From contig NZ_NGFO01000003.1 of the NCBI RefSeq assembly GCF_002149015.1, forward strand, positions 148,779 through 212,778: DNA of 64,000 nt. Reading direction: 5' to 3'. Position numbers and translations under genes: made by a program. A model generated the notes under the pieces. The model had not been told where the DNA came from. It saw only the letters and a program-made list of their open reading frames with translations, and searched no databases. Within the stretch, counting starts at the first letter, position 1. Every line of letters starts with the position of its first letter. The stretch is from Gordonia lacunae. GTDB lineage: Bacteria > Actinomycetota > Actinomycetes > Mycobacteriales > Mycobacteriaceae. Below are positions 1 to 7,523 of the stretch, in pieces.

Positions 1-318
1 GTTGATCGCGACGACGGGGGTACCGCCCATGGCATAGATGTCGGACAGGGCGTTCGCGGCGGCGATGCGACCCCAGTCGTAGGGATCGTCGACGACCGGG
101 GTGAAGAAGTCGGCGGTGGAGAGCACCGCGAGGTCGTCGCGGATGCGTACCGCGGCGGCGTCGTCGCCGTCGTCGAGTCCGACGATGATGTCGTCGCCGA
201 CCTGGCCGGTGAGCCCGGCGACCGCCTGCTCGAGCTCGCCCGGCGGGATCTTGCACGCGCATCCACCCCCGTGGGCGTAGCCGGTCAGTCGGATGGGTGT
301 CTCGTTCCGCACGGTCAC
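1..318 (-). CDS. selD: selenide, water dikinase (selenophosphate synthetase), N-terminal part
   Basis: SelD makes selenophosphate, the selenium donor for selenocysteine tRNA, from selenide and ATP. The first 106 codons lie in the window and the rest continues beyond the left edge. Reading the minus strand from GTG at 318 gives an N-terminus with the glycine-rich active-site loop HGGGCACK (residues 16-23). Cys20 sits where E. coli SelD has its catalytic Cys17, followed by Cys22 and Lys23. Further on, ALSDIYAMGGTPVVAIN is the family's nucleotide/metal-binding segment. The active site is Cys, not Sec, so the gene does not need its own product to be translated. A TACCCT -10 element lies exactly 7 nt upstream of the GTG, which suggests a leaderless transcript. 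It stands divergently beside tRNA-Sec, selA and selB, which supports the assignment strongly. Confidence 0.95.
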   Translation of the reverse strand, partial: MTVRNETPIRLTGYAHGGGCACKIPPGELEQAVAGLTGQVGDDIIVGLDDGDDAAAVRIRDDLAVLSTADFFTPVVDDPYDWGRIAAANALSDIYAMGGTPVVAIN

Positions 319-383
319 CGTGTCGAGGGTAGCCCTCCGGCAATCTCCGATGCGGTCCTCCGGCGATCGCTACCATCGGGCTC
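319..383. promoter_or_regulatory. divergent leaderless promoter pair
   Basis: This 65-bp gap separates selD (minus) from the small gene at 384 (plus). On the minus strand TACCCT (326-331) is 7 nt before the selD GTG. On the plus strand TACCAT (371-376) is 7 nt before the ATG at 384. The two hexamers are embedded in an inverted repeat, GGTAGC (328-333) and GCTACC (369-374). The spacing places both transcription starts at the start codons, as is common in actinobacteria. No ribosome binding site is visible for either gene. Confidence 0.5.
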
Positions 384-674
384 ATGAGGCAAGCAGACGG
401 CGAGTACTACGTCACGGCCGGCGAGCTGCAGGCGTTCTGGGAATCCGGTCACGACTACTGGTACATGCGGGAGGACGGGTCGACCGACCTGTACGCCGAC
501 GAACTCGATATCACCCACGGCTGGCCCATCTTCCTGATGAAGCGCGATGACGACTGGTTTATGAAGTGGGACGGCGATTTTCAGCGTGCCGTCGATGACG
601 ATCTCAACCCGAAACTGATCCGCCACTTCGAAGAACTCATCACCCAGGGCAACTGGCCGCACCAGCAGGACTGA
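384..674 (+). CDS. small acidic conserved-looking protein, function unknown
   Basis: This is a 96-residue protein rich in Trp, Tyr, Asp and Glu, with no signal peptide or membrane segment. The sequence has a compact alternation of aromatic and acidic residues (YYVTAGELQAFWESGHDYWYM near residues 8-28) and ends soon after a FEELITQGNWP segment. I do not recognise a family. Coding is supported by a TACCAT -10 element 7 nt upstream of the ATG, by consistent GC-rich third positions, and by its place in the tight gap between selD and tRNA-Sec. Whether it has any role in selenium metabolism cannot be told from the sequence. Confidence 0.6.
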   Translation: MRQADGEYYVTAGELQAFWESGHDYWYMREDGSTDLYADELDITHGWPIFLMKRDDDWFMKWDGDFQRAVDDDLNPKLIRHFEELITQGNWPHQQD

Positions 675-705
675 CCCACCGGGCGTCGGATAGGTTGGAA
701 CGCAT

Positions 706-800
706 GGAGGCGTATGGGTCCTGGTGGGCTCCCCGGTCTTCAAAACCGAGGAGGTCGAGTATCTCGGCCTGGCGGGTTCGATTCCCGTCCGCCTCCGCCA
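706..800 (+). tRNA. selC: tRNA-Sec (anticodon UCA)
   Basis: Selenocysteine tRNA reads UGA when delivered by SelB. The 95-nt sequence starts GGAGGCG, pairs with CGCCTCC near the 3' end, has discriminator G and carries an encoded CCA. The anticodon loop is CTTCAAA (738-744), giving anticodon TCA at 740-742 on a C-G-rich stem. The long variable arm is typical of tRNA-Sec: AGGTCGAG and CTCGGCCT can form 8 pairs with a TAT loop. The T-arm carries GGGTTCGATTCCC. The eighth acceptor pair seems to be a T-C mismatch in my folding. It lies 97 bp upstream of selA. Confidence 0.96.
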
Positions 801-830
801 CCCGGTCCCCCACACGAACCCGCCGGCCGC

Positions 831-892
831 GCCGGTGACGAGCGAAGCGAGAGCCACCCACCGCCGGCTGAGCCGGTGACGAGCGAAGCGAG
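831..892. repeat. two-copy direct repeat before selA
   Basis: The 21-base word GCCGGTGACGAGCGAAGCGA-G occurs at 831-851 and 872-892 with a 41-bp period. The second copy ends in GAGGAG immediately before the selA GTG, so the repeat itself seems to supply the ribosome binding site. The GAGCGAAGCGAG core resembles modules of the longer intergenic repeat arrays elsewhere in this window, but the relationship is weaker here. Confidence 0.6.
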
Positions 893-897
893 GAGCC

Positions 898-2214
898 GTG
901 TCGAAGCCCCCCGTCACCGATCCACGTCGCCGGATTCCGCGAACCGACACCCTGCTGGCCCTTCCCGCGGTGTCCGACGCGCGAGTGCGTTTGGGCGACA
1001 ACGCGATCCGCGACATCATCCGCCGGACGCAGGACTCCGCACGCCGCGGCGACACACCACCTGAGGATGTCGAGCGGATCATCGTCGAGTCGGTGAGTGG
1101 GTCGTACGCGTCGTCGTCCCGCGCGGTGCTCAACGCGACCGGCGTCGTCGTGCACACGAACCTCGGACGAGCGCCGCTGTCGCCCGCGGCGCTCGACGCC
1201 GTCGTCGCGGCGTCGGGGTATGTGGACGTGGAACTCGATCTCGAGACCGGCGCCCGGTCGAAACGCGGTGCGACCACCCGCGCCGCCCTGCTACGCGCCT
1301 GCCCCGCGGCCGGCGACGCGCTGATGGTGAACAACGGTGCGGCCGCGCTGGTACTGGCGACCACGGCGCTGGCGGCCGGGCGCGCGGTGGTGATCAGTCG
1401 TGGCGAGATGATCGAGATCGGCGCGGGTTTCCGGCTCACCGAGCTGATCGCATCCACCGGTGCACGCCTGTACGAGGTCGGCACGACCAACCGGACCCAT
1501 GCACACGACTACGCCGATGCGCTCACCTCCGACGATGTCGGGGCCATCCTGAAGGTGCATCCGAGCAACTTCCGGGTCGAGGGTTTCACCAGCGAGACCT
1601 CGCTCGCCGAATTGCGCACCCTCGGCCGGGCGTACGGCGTGCCTGTCGTCGCCGACATCGGCAGCGGACTCCTGCAACCGGACCCGCTGCTGCCCGACGA
1701 ACCCGACGCGACGACGACACTCGACTCCGGTGCCGACCTCGTCATCGCCAGCGGCGACAAACTGCTGGGCGGACCGCAGGCCGGACTCCTTTTCGGCGAC
1801 GCCGCGCTCGTGCAGCGTCTGGCGAAACATCCACTCGCACGGGCGGTTCGTGCGGACAAGCTCGCGCTCGCCGCGATGGAGGCGACCGTCGGCGGGCCGC
1901 GGCCGCCGGTCTGGAACCATCTGCACGCCGACCCCGGGGCCCTTCGCGTGCGGGCCGAATCCCTGGGTGCAGCAGTCGGTTTCCCCGTCGTCGCGCATGA
2001 CGGCCGGGTCGGTGGTGGCGGCGCGCCCGGCGTTCCGTTGCCCGGTTGGGCCATACGGCTTCCGGTGGCGACGGCTGCACGCCTGCGCCTCGGCGAACCG
2101 GCGGTCCTGCCCCGCGTTCACGACGACGCATGCCTGGTGGATCTGCGCTGCGTTCCCGAGGCCGACGACCCCCGGGTGCTCGCGGCGATCCGGCGCGCGC
2201 TGGACGAGCCGTGA
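898..2214 (+). CDS. selA: L-seryl-tRNA(Sec) selenium transferase
   Basis: SelA is a PLP enzyme that converts Ser-tRNA(Sec) to Sec-tRNA(Sec) with selenophosphate. The 438-residue protein has the usual SelA length. Landmarks are an N-terminal tRNA-binding region (about 1-70), LNATGVVVHTNLGRAPLS (about 78-95), MVNNGAAALVL, ISRGEMIEIGAGFRL, EVGTTNRT, ILKVHPSNFRVEGF and PVVADIGSGL. The Schiff-base lysine is Lys288 in SGDKLLGGPQAG. The GTG start follows GAGGAG closely. It lies downstream of tRNA-Sec and 38 bp ahead of selB in the same direction, so selA and selB are probably cotranscribed. Nothing in the sequence suggests damage. Confidence 0.97.
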   Translation: MSKPPVTDPRRRIPRTDTLLALPAVSDARVRLGDNAIRDIIRRTQDSARRGDTPPEDVERIIVESVSGSYASSSRAVLNATGVVVHTNLGRAPLSPAALDAVVAASGYVDVELDLETGARSKRGATTRAALLRACPAAGDALMVNNGAAALVLATTALAAGRAVVISRGEMIEIGAGFRLTELIASTGARLYEVGTTNRTHAHDYADALTSDDVGAILKVHPSNFRVEGFTSETSLAELRTLGRAYGVPVVADIGSGLLQPDPLLPDEPDATTTLDSGADLVIASGDKLLGGPQAGLLFGDAALVQRLAKHPLARAVRADKLALAAMEATVGGPRPPVWNHLHADPGALRVRAESLGAAVGFPVVAHDGRVGGGGAPGVPLPGWAIRLPVATAARLRLGEPAVLPRVHDDACLVDLRCVPEADDPRVLAAIRRALDEP

Positions 2215-2252
2215 AGCCCGGATCGTGACGTGCTGCTCATGAAGTACTGCCC

Positions 2253-4049
2253 GTGAAGTACGTCGTCGCCACCGCCGGACACGTGGACCACGGCAAGTCC
2301 ACACTCGTGCGGGCATTGACCGGCATCGAACCGGACCGATGGGATGAGGAACGACGCCGCGGCCTGACGCTAGATCTCGGCTTCGCCTGGACCACTCTGC
2401 CTTCGGGGGCCGACGTGGCCTTCGTCGACGTCCCCGGCCACGAGCGATTCATCCCCAACATGCTGGCCGGACTGGGACCGGCACCGGTCGTCCTGTTCGT
2501 CGTCGCCGCCGACGAGGGATGGAGCGCCCAGTCCGACGATCACCGCGACGCGGTCGCCGCGCTCGGCATCGACGCCGGACTCCTGGTCGTGACCCGGGCC
2601 GACCGCGCATCGACCCGCCGCATCCACGAGGTGATCGACGAGGCGCGACGCCGGCTGAGCGGCACCGGTCTCGCCGACGCGCCCGCGGTGGTGGTGTCGG
2701 CACCCCACCTGATCGGGATCGACGAACTGCGCGCGACACTCGACGACGTTCTGGCGCAGTCACCGTCGCCACCGATCTCCGGTCGTGTCCGGTTCTGGAT
2801 CGACCGGGTCTTCACCCGCACCGGCGCGGGCACCGTCGTCACCGGCACCCTGGCGTCGGGGACAATCACCGTCGGCGACACCCTGGACCTGCTCACGTCC
2901 GACGGTCTGTGCCGCGTCGACGTCCGCGGATTACAGAGCGAGGGTACGGCTCTCGCGGCCGCCGGTCCGATCAGCCGGGTCGCGGTCAACCTCCGCGGTG
3001 TCGGCGTCGACGACGTCTCCCGTGGCTACGCACTGGTGACGCCCGGCGCATGGCACTCCTCCGCGGTCGCCGATGTCCGTCGCGTGAGCGGTACGCGCTT
3101 CGACGAGGCGCCCGAACATCTCGTCGCGCACATCGGCACCGCTGCGCTACCGGCTCGGTTGCGACCCCTCGATGGGGACCACGCACGCCTGACCCTCGCT
3201 CGCCCCGTGCCGATGTCGCGGGGCGATCGCGTGGTCCTCCGCGATCCGGGCCGGCGGATCGTCGGCGGCGGCGTCGTGATGCATCCCGACCCCCCGGCGC
3301 TGACCCGGCGCGGCGACGCGGCCCGACGCGCGGCCACACTGGCGGCCATGCCCGACGATGCCGGAGCCGCGGACGAGGTCGCCAGGCTCGGCGCCATCCG
3401 CGTCGTCGATCTGGCGCGTCTCGGTCTCGTCGACGAGGCGGAAACCGCCGCTCCCGTGGGCGTCCGGGTGATCGGCGAGTGGTGGGTGGCCGAATCCGCC
3501 CTCACCGTATGGGCGGAACGGCTCCGCGCCGCCCTTCTCGACCTGCACGGCCGGGACCCGTTGTCGGCGGGGCTCTCCGCGGCCGGCGCGCCCGCGCTCG
3601 TGGGACTTCCGGACGCGACGTTGCTGGCAGCCGTCGTCGACCGCGCAGGACTGACGTCATCCGACGGCCACCTCGCGATCCCGGGTCACCGCCCGTCCCT
3701 CGGCGATGCGGAGGACGCAGTCCGCGCACTGGAGCGCCGGCTCGCCGACGACCCGTTCCGCGCTCCCGAGGCCGACGACCTGGCCGCACTCGGCCTGGGC
3801 GCCCGGGAACTCGCCGCCGCCGAGCACACGGGCCGAATCCTCCGGCTGCGCGACGGAGTCGTGTTGCTGCCGACCGCCCCTGCCCTGGCCATGCGCACCC
3901 TCGCCTCGCTCCAGCAGCCGTTCACCACCAGCGCCGCCCGTCAGGCGCTGCGAACCACCCGGCGCGTGGCGATTCCGCTCCTGGAGCACCTCGACTCCCG
4001 CAGCTGGACAAGGCGGATCGACGCCGGGCACCGCGAGGTCGCGCGCTGA
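2253..4049 (+). CDS. selB: selenocysteine-specific elongation factor
   Basis: SelB is the EF-Tu-like GTPase that brings Sec-tRNA(Sec) to UGA codons marked by a SECIS hairpin. The 598-residue protein has G1 GHVDHGKST (9-17), a DVPGHERF G3 motif and VVTRAD as the G4-like motif. Domains II and III follow (RFWIDRVFTRTGAGTVVTGTL near 185), then a C-terminal stretch of about 200 residues with winged-helix character for mRNA hairpin binding. The GTG start was chosen because the conserved KYVVATAGHVDHGK segment begins immediately after it. A nearby ATGAAGTACTGCCC looks like a partial echo of the start region. No selenoprotein gene is visible in this window. Confidence 0.95.
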   Translation: MKYVVATAGHVDHGKSTLVRALTGIEPDRWDEERRRGLTLDLGFAWTTLPSGADVAFVDVPGHERFIPNMLAGLGPAPVVLFVVAADEGWSAQSDDHRDAVAALGIDAGLLVVTRADRASTRRIHEVIDEARRRLSGTGLADAPAVVVSAPHLIGIDELRATLDDVLAQSPSPPISGRVRFWIDRVFTRTGAGTVVTGTLASGTITVGDTLDLLTSDGLCRVDVRGLQSEGTALAAAGPISRVAVNLRGVGVDDVSRGYALVTPGAWHSSAVADVRRVSGTRFDEAPEHLVAHIGTAALPARLRPLDGDHARLTLARPVPMSRGDRVVLRDPGRRIVGGGVVMHPDPPALTRRGDAARRAATLAAMPDDAGAADEVARLGAIRVVDLARLGLVDEAETAAPVGVRVIGEWWVAESALTVWAERLRAALLDLHGRDPLSAGLSAAGAPALVGLPDATLLAAVVDRAGLTSSDGHLAIPGHRPSLGDAEDAVRALERRLADDPFRAPEADDLAALGLGARELAAAEHTGRILRLRDGVVLLPTAPALAMRTLASLQQPFTTSAARQALRTTRRVAIPLLEHLDSRSWTRRIDAGHREVAR

Positions 4050-4086
4050 ATTCGGGGGTTGCAGCTCCGTCCCGGACTGTGCCGCC

Positions 4087-4710
4087 TCACAGGTCGGACG
4101 GTGGCCCCGGCACCATCAGCTCGAACATGCGCCGAAGACAGTGCCCGAGCTCGAGATCGTCTCGTCGGAGCCACATCTCGTGCGCGGCAGATGATCCGGC
4201 GATGACAGCGTATGCCACCGCGGTGGGGTACGCGTCGTCGCCACCATAGGCAGCACGCATCCGGACGTGGTCGGCGATGACCGTCCGCCATTGCCGGTAG
4301 ACGACATTCGCCTGCGCCTGCACCGCGGGCACACTGAGGATGAGTTGCGCCCGATGACGCGCCCACCGCTCTTCGGCTCGGCCGTGATCGATCGCCGCGA
4401 TGAACGCGTCGGTCACCGTCAGGTGGGGTGGCGTGTCGGTGGACGCCGCTGCGACGAGCCGACGGAAGTGATCGAGTTCGGCTGCCGACTCCACCCACAC
4501 CACGTCGGCTTTCGTCGGGAAGTAGCGAAAGAAGGTCCGGCGGCTGACTCCCGCCGCATCGGCGATGTCGCCCACGCTCGTCTTCTCGAAGCCGCGCTCG
4601 AGGAACAATTCCTGCGCTCGGGCGGCGAGCGCATGCGCGCTGGTCGTGGCGGGTCGGCCGCCCCGGTCGGCGCGCACCTCCTCAGACCGTGCGGTTTTCA
4701 TGTCCGCCAT
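4087..4710 (-). CDS. TetR-family regulator, MftR-like
   Basis: This 207-residue regulator has an N-terminal helix-turn-helix: FEKTSVGDIADAAGVSRRTFFRYFPTKADVVW, about residues 41-72. The RTFFRYFPTKADVVW signature is typical of TetR proteins next to mycofactocin genes, such as MftR, which responds to acyl-CoA in mycobacteria. Its ligand here is unknown. It is transcribed divergently from the first mycofactocin-type SDR with a gap of about 130 bp, so control of that operon is the obvious inference. The gene converges tail to tail with selB across 37 bp. Confidence 0.8.
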   Translation of the reverse strand: MADMKTARSEEVRADRGGRPATTSAHALAARAQELFLERGFEKTSVGDIADAAGVSRRTFFRYFPTKADVVWVESAAELDHFRRLVAAASTDTPPHLTVTDAFIAAIDHGRAEERWARHRAQLILSVPAVQAQANVVYRQWRTVIADHVRMRAAYGGDDAYPTAVAYAVIAGSSAAHEMWLRRDDLELGHCLRRMFELMVPGPPSDL

Positions 4711-4769
4711 CGTGTCACCCCCGCCGGCCCCAGTCGCCTGACACCGGAAAAGTCGGTTTCGACACCGTT

Positions 4770-4822
4770 ATGGCACGCTGTGACATATCGTCGTCGATGA
4801 GACGTGCATCACTGATGGCACG
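4770..4822. promoter_or_regulatory. possible regulator-binding direct repeat
   Basis: The octamer ATGGCACG occurs at 4770-4777 and again at 4815-4822 in the gap between the TetR gene and the first SDR gene. A TGTGACATAT stretch lies between the copies. The position suits an operator for the adjacent TetR protein. There is no strong inverted repeat, so this remains a weak candidate. Confidence 0.25.
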
Positions 4823-4841
4823 TCGTATCGAAGGGATCACC

Positions 4842-5669
4842 ATGGGCAAACTCGAGGGCAAAGTCGCCTTCATCACCGGAGCTGCACGCGGCCAGGGACG
4901 CAGTCACGCCATACGCCTGGCCCAGGAGGGTGCCGACATCATCGCGGTCGACGTCTCCCAGCAGGTCGACACCGTCCCCTACGACACCGCCCGGCCGGGC
5001 GACCTCGAGGAGACCGTGCGCGAGGTGGAGGCACTCGACCGACGGATCGTCGCGACCGAGGCGGATGTGCGTGACCTTTCCGCGCTACAGCAGGCCGCCG
5101 ACAACGGGGTGGCACAGCTCGGTCGCATCGACATCGTCCTCGCCAACGCCGGCATCAGCACCATGGCACCCACTCTCGAGATGGACGAGACCATGTGGCA
5201 GACCATGATCGACATCAATCTGACCGGTGTGTGGAAGACCGTTCGCGCGGCCGCACCGCATATCGTCGCCGGCGGACGCGGCGGTTCGATCGTGCTGACC
5301 AGTTCACTCGCCGCGATGTGGGCCAACGAGAACATCGCGCACTACTCCGCCGCCAAGGCCGGGTTGATCGGCATGATGCAGGTCCTCGCGAAAGAGCTTG
5401 CACCGCAGAGCATCCGCGTCAACACCGTACACCCGACCACCGTGGCGACCGAGATGATTCTCAACGACGCAACCTACCGACTCTTCCGTCCCGACGTCGA
5501 GCAACCCACCCGCGCCGACTTCGAGGAAGCCGCCCGCCAACTGAACAGGCTGCCGGTGTCCATGGTCAAGCCGGTCGACATCTCGAACGCGATCCTCTAC
5601 CTCGTCTCCGACGACGGTCGTTACGTCACCGGAACCACTCACGTCGTCGACGCCGGCGGACGACTGTAG
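4842..5669 (+). CDS. mycofactocin-coupled short-chain dehydrogenase
   Basis: This 275-residue Rossmann-fold oxidoreductase belongs to the SDR subfamily that uses tightly bound NAD recycled by mycofactocin (TIGR03971-like). Diagnostic features are ITGAARGQGRSHA at the cofactor loop (about 11-23), and DVSQQVDTVPYDTARPGDLE, the family's characteristic insertion after beta-2. DVRD, LANAGIS, SSLAAMWA and catalytic HYSAAKAG (Tyr-x-x-x-Lys) complete the set. The internal ATG at 4842 was chosen over upstream starts because GAAGGGA lies just before it and the SDR fold begins at once. It is first in an apparent operon with a second SDR, an AAA+ ATPase and a VWA protein. The substrate is unknown; related enzymes oxidise alcohols. 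Confidence 0.87.
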   Translation: MGKLEGKVAFITGAARGQGRSHAIRLAQEGADIIAVDVSQQVDTVPYDTARPGDLEETVREVEALDRRIVATEADVRDLSALQQAADNGVAQLGRIDIVLANAGISTMAPTLEMDETMWQTMIDINLTGVWKTVRAAAPHIVAGGRGGSIVLTSSLAAMWANENIAHYSAAKAGLIGMMQVLAKELAPQSIRVNTVHPTTVATEMILNDATYRLFRPDVEQPTRADFEEAARQLNRLPVSMVKPVDISNAILYLVSDDGRYVTGTTHVVDAGGRL

Positions 5670-5682
5670 GAGGGGCACCGAC

Positions 5683-6537
5683 ATGGGACTTCTGGACGGC
5701 AAGACCGTACTCATCACCGGCGGAGCGCGCGGCCAGGGTCGCGCGCACGCGCTCACCTCGGCCCGTGAGGGCGCAGACGTGATCCTGCTCGACATCACCC
5801 GCCAACTCGACTCCGTCGAATATCCCTTGGCGACAGCAGATGACATGACCGAGACCGTGCGTCAGGTCGAAGCGCTCGACCGCCGGGCCCTGACCTTCGA
5901 CGCCGATGTCCGCGATCAGACACAACTCGACGACGCGGTGGCGGCAGCAATCGCGGAGTTCGGAAAGATCGACGTCCTCATCGCCAACGCCGGCATCTGG
6001 ACCCGCGCTCCGTTCTGGGAGATGTCGGAACAGATGTGGTCGGACATGATGGACGTCAACCTCACCGGGGTGTGGAAGTCCGCCAAAGCGGTTGCACCGC
6101 ACATGATCGAGCGGCAGAGCGGATCGATCGTCATCACGTCGTCGGTCAACGGACTCGAACCCGGCATGAACTACGCGCACTACGTGGCCACGAAGCACGG
6201 CGTGATCGGGCTGATGAAGAACATCGCGCTCGAGCTCGCACCCCACGGAATCCGCTGCAACTCCATCAATCCGGGCGCCATCCGCACCCCGATGACCGAT
6301 CAGCAGGGCGCGTGGGACATGTTCGCCGGCCACGAGGGCGGCACCCCCGACGACCTGGTCGAAGGCGGTTATCACTTCCACGCACTCAAGGGACACTCGT
6401 TCATGCCACCCGAGGTGATCGCGGACACCGCTCTGTATCTGAACTCGGACCTGGCGGCGTCGGTCACGGGTGTGACGATCCCGGTGGATGCCGGCCACCT
6501 TCTCCTCACTGGGGTCAACCAGGAACCGGTCAGGTGA
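5683..6537 (+). CDS. mycofactocin-coupled short-chain dehydrogenase (second copy)
   Basis: This 284-residue SDR is paralogous to the gene upstream. It shows ITGGARGQGRAHA, the subfamily insertion DITRQLDSVEYPLATADDM, LIANAGIWTRAP, the catalytic HYVATKHG (Tyr-x-x-x-Lys) and a C-terminal ALYLNSDLAASVTGVTIPVDAG. AGGAGGGG precedes the ATG at a good distance and the gap to the preceding stop is 13 bp. The pair may act on different substrates or as subunits of one enzyme. The stop overlaps a GTG start for the following AAA+ gene, which suggests translational coupling. Confidence 0.87.
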   Translation: MGLLDGKTVLITGGARGQGRAHALTSAREGADVILLDITRQLDSVEYPLATADDMTETVRQVEALDRRALTFDADVRDQTQLDDAVAAAIAEFGKIDVLIANAGIWTRAPFWEMSEQMWSDMMDVNLTGVWKSAKAVAPHMIERQSGSIVITSSVNGLEPGMNYAHYVATKHGVIGLMKNIALELAPHGIRCNSINPGAIRTPMTDQQGAWDMFAGHEGGTPDDLVEGGYHFHALKGHSFMPPEVIADTALYLNSDLAASVTGVTIPVDAGHLLLTGVNQEPVR

Positions 6538-7484
6538 CCAGGCTTCGGCCGATGGAGACCCACGGCCTCGCGGCGATCCGGACACGGATCGCCGCCGAGG
6601 TCGTCGGCCGCGATCGCGAGTTGGACCTCGTGCTGGCCGCCGTCGCCGCCGGCCGGGATCTGATCCTGGAAGGCCCACCCGGCACATCCAAGAGCACACT
6701 GCTGCGGTCGATCACCGCCGACTGGGGCATCCCGCTGGTCCTGGTCGAGGGCAATGCCGACCTGACCCCCGGGCGCCTGGTGGGGCACCACAATCCGGCA
6801 CGGGTCGTGCGCGAGGACTACTCCGCGGACAACTTCGTCGACGGCCCGCTGATCGAGGCCATGCGCGCGGGCGGATTCCTCTATGTCGAGGAGTTCAACC
6901 GGGCACCCGAGGACACCATCGACACGCTGCTCACCGCGATGGCCGAAGGCACCATCACCGTTCCGCGCGTCGGCACCATCACCGCCCAGCCCAGTTTTCG
7001 CATCGTGGCGTCGATGAATCCCTTCGACAATGTCGGCACGACGCGACTGTCGACCTCGGTCTACGATCGCATGTGCCGTCTGGTCGTCGACTACCAGGAT
7101 GACGTGGCGGAGCGGGAGATCGTCTCGCGCAGAACAGGAGTGACGTCAGCTCAAATGGTCGCGGACGCCGTCGGCGTCACCCGCGACACGCGTCGACACG
7201 ACGCCGTCCGCCAAGGCAGCAGCGTACGTGGCGCCATCGACACCGCACTCCTCGCGCATCAACTGTGCGAGATGCGCGGCATCGCCGTCCCGGCGGACGA
7301 TGCGATCGCAGCGCCACGCGACCTACCGGAGGCGTACACCGCCACCTTCCTCGACGCCATGCAGGTAGCCCTGTCCGGACGGATCCATCTCGACGACACC
7401 GCTTTCACCACCGCCGAACAGGTGCTCGGCGAGATCTGGCAGAACCACTTCCTTCTGGCGCCGGCGGCGGCAGAACCGGGTTGA
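6534..7484 (+). CDS. MoxR-type AAA+ ATPase
   Basis: MoxR-class AAA+ proteins act as chaperones that activate or insert cofactors into partner enzymes, usually with a VWA protein. This 316-residue protein has Walker A GPPGTSKST (Lys53), the region VEGNADLTPGRLVGHH, Walker B FLYVEEFNRAPED and a sensor-1 segment IVASMNPFDN. GTG at 6534 overlaps the SDR stop in a GTGA arrangement and has AGGAA about 8 nt upstream. ATG at 6552 is the alternative. By analogy with CoxD/CoxE, NorQ/NorD and CbbQ/CbbO, it may mature the SDRs or a linked alcohol dehydrogenase. That is inference. Confidence 0.88.
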   Translation: MTRLRPMETHGLAAIRTRIAAEVVGRDRELDLVLAAVAAGRDLILEGPPGTSKSTLLRSITADWGIPLVLVEGNADLTPGRLVGHHNPARVVREDYSADNFVDGPLIEAMRAGGFLYVEEFNRAPEDTIDTLLTAMAEGTITVPRVGTITAQPSFRIVASMNPFDNVGTTRLSTSVYDRMCRLVVDYQDDVAEREIVSRRTGVTSAQMVADAVGVTRDTRRHDAVRQGSSVRGAIDTALLAHQLCEMRGIAVPADDAIAAPRDLPEAYTATFLDAMQVALSGRIHLDDTAFTTAEQVLGEIWQNHFLLAPAAAEPG

Positions 7485-7523
7485 AGGGCGGTCGACGCAG
7501 ATTCGCCACTCCGGCGCGACTCG

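Noticed and set aside
2519..4249. Arg-rich 576-codon frame overlapping selB
   Set aside because: Composition is dominated by Arg/Pro/Gly runs typical of an off-frame reading; SelB motifs are in the other frame.
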